64,000 nt of DNA from Ostrinia nubilalis. Lineage: Eukaryota; Arthropoda; Insecta; Lepidoptera; Crambidae. This document shows, piece after piece, positions 39,701 to 51,700 of this stretch. Each line of letters begins with the position of its first letter. The stretch's first letter is position 1. The notes under the pieces are model-generated. The model was not told the DNA's origin. It saw nothing but the letters and a program-made list of their open reading frames with translations, and did no database searches. The stretch is from positions 1,924,501-1,988,500 of the forward strand of contig NC_087112.1 in NCBI RefSeq assembly GCF_963855985.1, in the 5' to 3' direction. Both the position numbers and the translations under genes were made by a program.

Positions 39701-42700
39701 GCCGTTTTTAGTGGCCAGCCGTCCGCTTACCGCATCAAGCACAATCCAAGAAACGAAAGAGAGAAGACTAAATTAACCCACCATAAAAATAAATAAGAAA
39801 AGCAGCACAAGAAACACTAGATATGGAAAAATAATGTCAAAAGACAGCGAAAAAGACGACAAAAACCCAGAACCGCATAATATCGACTGAATAGTCAAAA
39901 GTGTAAATCAAATAATCGAAAAGAGAAGATTTATTTAGCCCAAGACAAAAAAAAAAAAAAAGAAATATTCGAATCAGGGAAAACAGACAACAAAGAAGAC
40001 GACAAAAAACCCAAAACCACAGTTATCGCCGTAGTAATTATTAAAAAAAAAAAACAAAAGGGTCAAGTTTTTCAGAGGTTGTGGATAAATGGAACTAAAA
40101 TTTAAATATCTACTATCCAAGAAATAGAAAAGAGTGAACTCAATTATGACACAGAGAAATGAAGCATAAGAAATATCTGACCCGGAACATGTAAAGGAAA
40201 GAAAACGTCAAAAACTCAGTAGGTACCTACCTAACACAGAACTCAGGAGAAAAAGGAACATAGCCTAGCAGCAGTACAAGAACCAAGACATCTCACCAAA
40301 GGCCAGACCGCCCGTCTCATCACAGAAACGCTCAGTCCTACCAACGATATCAAGAAAAGTAGCATAAAATTGGAAAAAAAATGAAGCTAGTCTTGTAGCA
40401 GTAGAACTAAGAAAAACCAAGCCGCCTCAACAAAAGCCAGACCGCCCATCGCATTGCATCAACGCTCAGTCCGACCACCAATATCAAGAAAAGAAGCATA
40501 AAATCGGAAGAACAATGATGCTAGTCTTGTAGCAGTACAAGAACTAAGAATAACCAAGCCGTCTCACTAAAAGCCAGATTAAGCTAAAGAAAAGAAATAC
40601 AAGAAATGTTTTACCTGGAGGAATATATAGGCAGAAAATAAGACGATACAATTGGGAGAACAATGAAGCTAGTCCAGTAGTAGTACGAGAACAAAGAATA
40701 AACAAGCCACCTCCCACACCAAAGGCTAGACCGCCCATCTCATCGCACCACGCATTTAGTTCTTCCAACGACACTAAGAAAAGAAGTAGAAGAAATAATT
40801 AATCTGGAAGATACAGAGACGACAAAAACTTAGTACCGCAGACATCAAGAGAACAACGAGGCTAGTCTAGCAGCAGTATATGAACCAAGAACAACCAAAG
40901 CCACCATCAAAGGCCAGACCGCCCATCTCATCGCATCAACGCTCAGTCCTATCAACGATAACCCGTCTTTACCTATTTTCCTAGACCAGGCTCAGGATGC
41001 ATATCTACTTGGTTGTGGTCGACCGGTTGCGGTTTAAAAGACGCAGCGGCTAGTCGGCCGTCCTCTCCCATCCCAGAGCGTGTCTTTCCTTAAAATCGTG
41101 CCCCCTGGTATACCGGTTTGACCGGGACAGGCCTCGTCCTGGCTGGGTCGGCACTATCGTATCGTATCGTATCGTAAGACGAAACTTTCCTAAGCTACAT
41201 GTGACTGGCCATGTTAGGTTTCACACCGGCCTTGAGTCTAGCCGCTGTCTGCCGCTAGCGTTTATTGCCTAAATCTATTTTTACGTAAATGGATCACCGT
41301 TAATCCTTATAACAGTGTAGCTTAGCACACTTTTATATTATTATTGTTACTAGCTTTCCGCCCGCGGCTTCGCCCGCGTCGAATTTTGTCTGTCACAGAA
41401 AAACTTTATCGCGCGCGTCCCTGTTTCAAAAACCGAGATAAAAACTATCCTATGTCCTTTCCCGGGACTATCTCTATGCCAAATTTCATCAAACTATCTC
41501 TATGCCAAATTTCATCAAAATCGGTTCAGTTGTTTAGGCGTGAAAGCAAGACAGACAGACAGACAAGAGTTACTTTCACATTTATAATATTAGTAAGTAT
41601 AGATTCGCGTTATAAACTACCTAGGCACACTCTTCTTTGTCATAAGTAAGTATAGAAATTGACACATACAAAAATATTTTTTTTTGCCAAAATCATAAAA
41701 TAACTTCAAAGAAAATGGTTTCTTTTCTATTCACTTGCTAACAGAAGTAGGCTACTTCTGCTGTCTGTCATACTGAAGACCAATACATACTTTTATAACT
41801 GTGAGGCCAGCTCAGTCAAGTGTGAGAGCGCCATTTTGTATCCTGTTGATTGGTTTTTGATGTTATTTTTTTATCTTGTAAGGATGTACTTGCACCAATT
41901 AAATACTTTTTCTTTCTTTCAAAAACGGAGTTATTTTCACTTTTATAATATTATCAGTTAGTAAAGAAGTAAATATTCAATTTAAAATGAAATCACTTCT
42001 AATCCCTCTAACTTATTCAAACCATCCTGACTGAGATTAAACTTGCTCCAGAAACTTTAGTTTTGCTCTCTCAGAAGAGATTTACGAAGTTCAGCTGTGA
42101 GGGTAGATTATACTTCAAAACCTCTATTCCTAATTATGATTAATCTCATTATTTAACTATTAAGCAGGTTGATTAAAGCTGAGAAGATAATTGTGAATTC
42201 TGTTCAAACACCCGCCTTCAATCAAAGTGTTTTAGGGGGAGAGTCTTCAAACAACTTTTATTGTTCACGTATTTATAGCCCAAACTTTGGTATTGAAAAA
42301 TTCAGCTAGGCGAAACTCTTCGGAATTCTATCTGTACTTAGACTGAAACTTCTTCGGATTTCATAATACATAAAACTCCTACGTGTATATACGTTTACCT
42401 ATTATTACATGTAACTACATAAGTTGATAAAAATAATGTGTTAATGAAGGAAAACAAACACACTAATCTTTACATAATGGGAATCAAATGTTTAAAGATC
42501 GAAAAGGAATTATAGGTACTATCAACAGAATATCGTCAAATCCCGCAAACTTTTCCAGGGTCGGTAGAAGCCGAACCTCTCATGAACCATGTGGACGACC
42601 ACGATGACCACAAGAGGTACATCGAAGACTACCTATGGAACGGCCAGAAGCCAGGAGTGCAGAGGTTAGTGCCCACTTAGAACCGATAATCGTGGATGGA

Positions 42701-45700
42701 AGTTGATTCGGTTATATCGATTTGGTTATCTAGATGATATTGTTATGATCTCTAAGAACTTTCAAAGACATTAAGGACAGTTAAATTCAAGAATGATGAA
42801 TTGTAATGTTTAACAGATTATTGGTCTTACAGTTTTCATGTAAACTTTCACCTTTTTATTAAAAAAATATCTAGTATTTTTAATAACAAACCAAATCAAA
42901 TAATTTTGCACAAGGATAAAATCATTACGTCATTTGTAGTAAAATTGAAAGTAATATTACAATACATGATTGAATAATGAATAACCAACTCGATTTAACC
43001 GACCAACTTCCATTTTAACTATGAAAGTTGAGCGCCTGTTTACATGGTTAAACTTGTTAACAAAACGTTGACTAGCGTGAGTTGAACTACCCACGTGCAA
43101 AGTTTGCCCATAAATATTATAGGGCGCCGTAACCAGGCGCTCAACAAAAGCTTCAGCTTAACCACACTCTCATGAAACGCTTCTCATATTTTTCTATAGT
43201 TCATATTATAAATTATGGATTGTTTCATTGGTATTTTATGATATTTTTCTTTTTAATACAAGCATGGTTTATTTTTTATAACATTAAACACTGAACATTC
43301 AAATCAATTCAAGAAACAGTCTGTAAATTTGCAAAACTATCACAGTATCTAAGGTCCTCACAAATGCTTTGCTTCGAGCTAAAGCAGCAGCTTCTTCGCA
43401 AGTAATCTCATCAAATCTAAAGGTTGTGGTCTAAAATTATACCCTTTTCTCATTCAGACACACACAGTCTCAAATTGTCTCACACTAACACACAACCCTA
43501 TCGTTATTTATTTTACAAAAATCCGTGAAATTCCGGACATCGTATCTAAATTTATGTAGATGATTATGTATGTATTATTAAAAATATAGTAGAACTGTAA
43601 ATACTAACATTTCAAAGATAATATTTTGGATTCCATAACTTTTCAGGTGAAGATTATTAAAGTTTTTTAAACAAAGTTACTGCTAATAGCTTCTGACTTT
43701 TTCTGTGTCTAGCTTTGTGTACTAACCCCTATCATGAAGGAAACTTTTATATTAAATTTAATTTCACCTCTTTACACTTTTAATTCAGTAATTAATCATA
43801 GAGGAATTGTTTGAGTTCATAAGATACACAACGACGTGATTCAATATTTGATTCATTTCATCTAAAGAAAGTGTCTGCCATTTTGTACTTCTCGTGAAAA
43901 TCAAATTTTGATGTTAACTTTATCTCTCAAACTTACACTTGAACACTTATTATGTCTCGAAAATTTGTCGATTCTCGCAGTAAATATTTTACAAGAGCTC
44001 TTCACAGTCCCATTGGGATGTAGTAGCTCGTATTGGGTCATTGCCCAACTTTTTTGGCAGACTGCAGGCTTTAACAGCAAAACGATGCAACTCCAGACAT
44101 GATTCATTACTGGTTCCCTGGCGCCAAGCCCAATTGGTAGCTCCCATCCTGCCGAAGTTTCCTTCATGTGTGTTCTGCCCCTAATTCTTTTCAAACAAGT
44201 ACTAACAGCAGAACAAGTCTAAATTTCGTTTTTGGTATTTGCTTACATTTCTCCTCACGGTGGCGGTGTGTAGGCCGAGTAGTTTTAGACGATACTAGTT
44301 CGGAATGACAGCTAATAGATACTTTTTAAATATCAATGTGTCCTGCACTTGTCGATGTGAACGTTCATACAGATTTTTGTTAGATTGTATGTCAATGTCT
44401 CACCCAACACTTCTATAACACTATTTTGGAATTAGTAGTCACTGGGCGGCGCCCACACGTCTGTCGGTCGACCTCTAGACTCTTCTCCGTCTGACATCCT
44501 AACTCACCATTGCGAGCTTGAAAATTATTTGAAGCATGTCTACCTTACTAACCCGGCTCGGCGCGAGCTGTTTCTTTTGCCGCATCATCATCGTAAACTC
44601 CAAGCGTCTAAGACTTAAAATGGAATTTTGCAGAAAATCGACGTTCCGTAGCGCGCTATCGGCCCTCATATCCAACGGGGAGGATCGTTCCAAAGATAAT
44701 AGGAAACGTTACAAAAGCGAGTACAAAAAGAAATTTAGACCGTTCTCTCAGTACGTGTATGAGGCGTCTAAAGGGACATTTACGAAATGCAGGGGGAAAG
44801 GAAAGACGAATGAGGAGGCGAGCGAGAGGATGCTGGGGGAGAAGCAAGTGGCAGGGGGGTCGGGGGAGGGCGCGGGGGCGGGGGCGGGGGCCGGGGCGCG
44901 GGCGGGGGCGGCGGGGCCCGCGGGGGCGGCGGGGCCCGCGGGGGAGGACAGCGCCAGCACGCTGCGCGCCGCCGGCCTGCAGCCGCTGGGGCTCGCGCAG
45001 GGCGACTCCTGGTACCGCGAAGTCCTGGACCTGCGCAAGCGCGCCGGCGAATACAAGGTCTGCGGCCATTTACAATAGAATACCACTAAATTCCCATTAA
45101 AAGAGGAGCGCCTAGCCGTATACTGAGATGTAAGGCTGAAGGAGCGAGGATACGTACGCTGTGAATACATCTCAGGATACGCCTAGAGATGTGATAGGTT
45201 TGATGCTAGTTTAGAGTTGCCAAAGAAACTGCCAGTACACTGTGAATATCTTGTGAACATAATTTTTGATGAATACAAGCGAAACACCGTTTAGACCCCC
45301 AAATATTTTTCCGTCCTGAATTAATTTGTTTTCTTACTCCTCTTATCCTTGAGCCACCATCCGAACGATCATAACAGTCGAGCTTAGTCATCATGCTTCG
45401 TCATTCTCAAAATTGCCATTATTCGACAGTACCGCGGCTGGGGAACCGAACTAGCTCCTGAACACATCACACAGCTTTACAATAAGCAAATCGAGCTCTG
45501 GTACCAAGTGTCGCGCCGGTCCTCGCTGTCAGCCCTATCACTTGCTTCCACCAATCACAAGTAAGTGATGCACCCGAGATTTATGAAGCAGGACATCCGG
45601 CTCGAAGGACCAACTAATATTTCCACTGTAGTTCTTATAAGGTCCTTTCAGCCGGACGTAATCCTGCTTAACATTATCATAAGTATAATTAGTAGCAAAA

Positions 45701-48700
45701 AGGCTGATGCAAAGCAAAGAATGGCTTGAATGGCAACAGAAAAGGCCATCGACATGCTAAGTAATGTAGTGTAGAGACAATCATCAGCCGTTTAGTTTTG
45801 GAATATGGAAGTTTGATGTCACATCGAGCCTTTCCATGGACACAGTAACTATAGCAATCACAAGTCAATGAAGACAGATACAGAGACAATAATGCACAAT
45901 AAATTAAATCGAACTATTTATTGGTTACTCCCATGAAGTTGTTAGTTTTATTTTTGTCGTATTATTGTCTCTATCATAAATAAAGAGATAAAATCAACTG
46001 TCTTTACAGTACCTTGCTTCTAAAGCCAAATCCAAATATTGTAAATCTGTAGCTTAAACTAATCATATGTCTTCTTCTGCAGGGCATTGCCTCGAGACGA
46101 AAAAGATGGCAAGGAGTCCAAGGGTACTTCCCCGAAGAAGTTCCGCTCGTTCCGCTCAGCGCCGCACCAGTCTATCCACGCCAAGCTGCAAGAGACGAAG
46201 GCGCTGGAGCGGTCCCCTCATAAAACCTCGCCTCAGAAGCAGAGGAAGAAGCTGCAGGGGCATAGCTTCGACGAAGGAGCTGCTCAAGACGGTGAGTAAT
46301 GTGGTACTGATCATTGTCACTAGTACCTCTCATGCATTTGACATCTAAGAAATCGCTAGCAGAATGGAGGTAATTGGGTGAGTGTGTTGTAGAGCTCCAT
46401 AAGCTTATAACATCATCATCAATTCAAAAAACAGGCTGTGAGCCATATTATATGACTAACTTGGCTGATAAATCTCGCCCAGTGCTTTGCACCTTTTATG
46501 ATGCGCACAGGCAAGGAGTAGAATTCCATAGAGCATTTATTCCTGAACAGCACAATTAAACAGCATCAGTCACTTTCTCAAAAATGTGATGTAACTAGTA
46601 AAGCTACTTAAAGCACGCTCTTCGGTCAATTAATGTTGAGGATTTGAATAGCGCTCGCCTTTTGCCAAGTCCCCATCGTAAAGTCGTAACCAGCAAGTAG
46701 TTTTCCGTAGCTGAACACCCCTACTATGTCACAGCACTATACATATACTCCAGCAAAATCCTCACGACTAACTAAACTGCGTTTGCCAAGTTACGATCTT
46801 CACTTTAGAACTTATGACCAGCCCAATGCTTCTTCAGCTTTGAAAGCTTCGGGAACATCGTTACTTTTTGATTGGATCAGAAATTCACTCTCCAAATTGT
46901 ATCTATCAGACAGATTGCCACAGCAGCTTCTAATCCTTTGGATTAGACTAGCTACTATTAGATTTGATCGGCCAAATTCATTCTCCAAATTATACCCTTC
47001 TTGCACCAGCTCCCTCCATCGCTAATACCGCTTGCAACCGGTTTCCAGGCGCCAAATCGGGCGAGAACCTATCGTTCCGGTCGCCGCGCCGCCGCCCACG
47101 CTCCGCCGACCCTGCGCCCGCGCACGGCTCTCCGCACGCCAAGCATCTGCCCAACGGCCACGAACCATCGCCAAGGCCCGCCAAGCCTACCGGTAAGTTG
47201 CTGTAATGTAGACGCTTCAGTAGCTGTCATAATTACGTTCTTGCCCCGTGTTACGGTCTTGCCCCAATCTAGGGGCAATACCGTAACTGATATTATTGTT
47301 ATTTTTGTTTTATGACTGAAGATAGTGAGAAAAATCATCATGTTAATGTCTTTCTTTTGGGATTTACATCTCTTTAATGTGTCTGTATTACCCAAAAAAG
47401 TAATGTGGTATAAAAGATGTGACACTGAACTGTATCAATAATATCAAGATTACAAATGAGTGTAGAATTAGAGCTACACGAATAACTGTAGAATTTTGAC
47501 GATAGGCAGATACATTACTAAGTCATAGAAGTTCGTTATAGATATGTGTCGCGGGACTTCTATTTCCTAGTGAGAGCATGGATTCAATGGGTCAAAACTG
47601 ACATTTACGCGTACGCGAAGATATGCGTGTAACCAGTAAAACGGCTTATGAAAGTCATCAAATTATCCAGCTCACATTTAATTCACTTCCAAATCATTTC
47701 AAATTATTATTTAATTAATTAATATTACTGGAACCATTCACATTATTTTGGCAATAAATAACATGCCATAATGATTGATTGATTGATGATTTTATTATTA
47801 GATAAAAATATTTCTTTGTATAGCCTGACCAGGAACATAAAAACCCTCGCCATGTTGCGGAAAATTAATGGTACTAATTTCTTTTAATGGCAACAGTAAC
47901 TGAAAACTTCATTGACATGTCACCATGCATGTCAGTCTATTGCTGTCAAAGTGTAAACAAACTTTATTTTAAATGTGCGCAATTGATTTTGTGAATTAAA
48001 TTGCTAAAATCTTTTTATAGTCGTGAAAGAAAAGTGGTTCACAATGTGTTAAAGTATTTGTCGAAGAGAAATACTAAGGGTTCGGACAATATTTTCATTG
48101 AATAATGTTTCCGACAAAGGTTGTCAAATTGACTGACATGTTTATCATATAGTACAGTCAACTATGAAAATTAGCTGTGGTTTGTTTCAACTACCTATTT
48201 TAAAGTTTTTTGTCACTTTGTAAGTATTGAATTTTATGGAATTGGGAAAGAAGTACCGAGTTTGAAGCGTTCATGAGCAGACATTGTAGTTGAATATTCA
48301 AGTTCAGAATTTGATTATTGATGAATAATAATAAAATCCTACTTGCTCGATTGATGGTTTCATTTAATTTATTTAAACCAGTTTACCTATAATATAATAT
48401 TTTTTTGTTAATTTATGAAAATATTAAATTAGCCTATAATCCTGAAACCTGATACATAAAGTTAGCCTATTAATTTAATACAGGTACGACTGTACCCAGT
48501 GTTGCACTATCAAATGCAATTGACGCGCCTCTATGCCAGGGTTTTTATGTTCCTGGTCAGGCTATAGAACTGAACTTAGACGAAAAGACGATTATTTTGA
48601 GATGAATGGAATAATTTTTACTTAGAGTTTATGTAAAATTAGACCTTGTTACTTCATTAATTAGTTTTAAAAACCTATAATCTGAAATACTTAGTTCTTC

Positions 48701-51700
48701 AGTAGAACTCTTGTTGAATAATTATTGCTAATTTGATGTGTATCTTGCCTTCAACTGTTAACTATCATTTAGTTAATGTCGTGTTCCTGCTTGATGCCTG
48801 CCCCTGACCCTGTGGATAAATTTGAGAATTGGCTCTATGTTCTAAAAACAAAACCTAATAACAGCTTTTCTTTAATCTACTTACCCTGGTAATTTCTATA
48901 CATCACGTTGGGGAAATTCCAACAAACCTATGCAACATTCGTCGCATGGGGCAAATTCGACAAATGACCTTTTTGGAATGTTAGCTAGGGAAACTTTGTA
49001 TAAAGTACTGTGTTTACAAAAATGGCTATCGTTTAGCCAAAATATATTACGTGCTTTACTATGCTCGTACCAAAATCTTAATTTTATTCACTTTATGTAA
49101 TGTAAAAGTCGAATAATTAAAAGGGACAATAAGGTCCTCCTACAGGATAACCATAACTTGTCATGGTACTTTAAAAGTTAGTTACCAATTTTCAGAGCCA
49201 ATTTCTCAAAAGCCACGAAAAATGTTCAGTAGCCAAATTTCTTTCTGTAGGTTTGCCGTTGAGTAGAGGGGCTAGTAATAGAGTTAGGTCTACATCCCGC
49301 GGGGGGCGGTCCCCCTCCGCGCCGAGCAAAGTGGCCCCCCTTACTAACGGGGTGGTGGCCCCTGGGGCCCTGGGGGCCACCGGGGCGCCGGGCAGGGGCC
49401 GCCGCAGCCGCAGCGTCTCGAAAGTGGGAATAAAGTTGGGTGCGTACGAGTGACGTTGCGTCGACGCTCTGTGTTGCACCGTGGGAGTGTTGCTTGTTGG
49501 ACGCCAATTACTGTGAACACATAATCAGTCTTGTTGGTGATTTTCTTGAAATACAGTTTAGGAGAAATTGCAAATTAAATTGACTGTCATACTATAGTCT
49601 GGTCCGGGAGCACGTAGAATGTTGTCCAATGACCCCAAGATTTACACTATGTAATCTGTTATTGTAACATACAACCTTCGCGAATGTTTGCAGTAACTGG
49701 CGCTCCAATAGTTGGTTGCTTTTTTAAACTTTTGTTTTATATTTTCCCTCTTTTCCAATTGGCAACATTCCTTTAATTTTGGCCTCTGGCTTTAAAATTC
49801 TGTCTTGCTTTTGTGATTTTGATTCTTCATTTGTTTATTGGTCAGTGCGTCTACGCAACCCCGTCACGTAATATCCTGGCACCGGAGGGAATGGCTTGTC
49901 ACGTCACTCGCGTGTCAGTGTCACCTCACAAACGTGAGTGTCACGCCACGCGACGTGGCTGTGTTTTTTGTCCGTCCGTGTGACACCTGCACCCTTCCAC
50001 TATAGATGTGAACGTTTTGTGGAGTTTCCTCATTGATGGGGATTTTTATACAATATTTTTAATTTATTCATTTCTTGACTGAAAATACTGAATGAAGCTC
50101 ATTCTTGTAATATTTTAAACGAACTTACGAAGAAACTTTGAGATTTAATAGAATACTTAGTAGGAATCACAAAAGTTTTTTGATGAAAATAACTGAAAAA
50201 AATAGTCACATTTCACAATAGCGCACAAATTAATAACTAAGTATAGACAAAATAGACAACTAGTAAAATTTACAATGTGTGCAATATTTATTTGTCAATG
50301 TTATAGATAGTGTGTGTATAGAATATTTCCTGTAAGTGCTCTATACTCATAGTCGTGTGAAATGGGGACATTTTGTTCAAAGTGGGGTTTGATTAATTTA
50401 TCTAAAATGAAAACTATCTGGTTTTACGCGATTATAAGTATGGAGTTACAATTATGTTCCTTAGAAAATTATTTGCATGCAGTGTGTTAATTTGATGTTA
50501 GCTGAATATCATTTAGATTTTCCAATTTGTGATGGGAACGGGAGTCTTGGTTATTGTAATTAGGTCTGTTTCCGTAATTATTTAATCTTCCTTGACTTAT
50601 TTTACTAGTGAATATTTTACAGGTTAAATATTTGTTGCCTTTAAGTAACTTTGAACTAAATTGAGTTCACTTACAACCGAATTTGAGAAATGCACCACTC
50701 ATTTCTAGGCCTATCTTTTACGACGGCTTTTCTATCCTCACTACAACCAAGCATGTATGTAAAATATTATTTAATTAACTAGAATATTTAAAAATTATGT
50801 AAAGACACTCACACTTTTGGATAGAATTTCTGTATTAAATTACTTAAATTTTAATCTACTTGGGATCGGCACATTTTATCGATAAAATTGCAAAAATGTC
50901 CCCAAATTTTGACATTAGACACAGAGCAGCAATATCGATCCTATTGATTCAAATATTAGGTAACAATAAAGTTTAAAATCTTAGCTATAACGTATACTTA
51001 CCACAACACCCACAAAATTCCAGATGACGAGATCCCGTCTCACCGGAGCGCGTCCGTGGCCAAAGACCACTTCTTCGACGACTCCCCTGTCGTGAAATCG
51101 CCCCCTGAACCTACCAGGGTGAAGTCCCCGGAGCAGATGAACATGCGGTCCCCTGACCCTGTCAACTGGACCGTTCCCCTGGACACGGGGAAAACCTTCA
51201 CAGTGACGCAAAACGTCAAGAGCGGTGAGTGCAGACTATTGAATAAGCTCGGGTATTGTAGCTAGATTAGTCGGGGCAAGTTTTCTGGTGGGGCTATATG
51301 GGAATATTTTGGGGCTATATGGTAATTGCGGATTTTTTTGAGTGTCATTATTCTGTCACTGTAACTTTTTGAGATATTGTCAGATGTGTTCTCGGGTCGT
51401 AATTTATCTATTTCATATTGAAAGAATGTATTTTTAAACTTACCTAACTTATTTATTTTTTTACTTTACGCGGCTATTTTAGTTAAAAAGGCATTGAAAA
51501 CGCATAAATATAATTTCTTCTTTAAATAAGTATTTAGTATAAGTTTAAGCTTTACTTAAGTTACTCAATAAGGTGAGGGAGTCAAAATTGTTAATTGCGA
51601 TAGCAAATTAAAAAGGAAAATATAAGAAAAATGACACGAAAATCCCGTAATTATCTAGAAAGATAGTACCTACTAATTATATCAGTATTTACTCAAAGGC

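Larger units (their letters stand above)
37495..41174 (+). mobile_element. 3.7 kb retroelement-like insertion, degenerate
   Basis: A perfect 22-bp duplication starting TAAGACGAAACTTTCCTAAG flanks the insert (37473-37494 and 41175-41196). The 5' end is GC-rich (TGGACGTGCGCAACACGTGC) and the 3' end is an (ATCGT)n tail. Variable long target duplication plus a microsatellite tail fit a target-primed non-LTR retroelement. The interior is A-rich and full of stops. The longest plus ORF (38746-39033, 95 aa) matches nothing I know. Bases 40257-40975 are a degenerate tandem repeat around CCAGACCGCCCATCTCATCG. No RT or endonuclease motif is readable. Confidence 0.68.
35071..42558 (+). other. MDM1 intron 5
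   Basis: The region has no coding exon that I can support. It holds MITE H with its nested MITE, two Helitron-like elements, a LINE fragment, a 3.7 kb retroelement-like insertion and a further Helitron. The stretch 35700-36680 shows no recognisable feature. Confidence 0.6.

Noticed and set aside
44656..45170. Long minus-strand and alternate-frame ORFs rich in Pro/Ala/Arg
   Set aside because: Shadows of the GC-rich part of MDM1 exon 7.
47001..47425. Overlapping ORFs around exon 10 on both strands
   Set aside because: The MDM1 frame with matching splice phases explains the coding signal.
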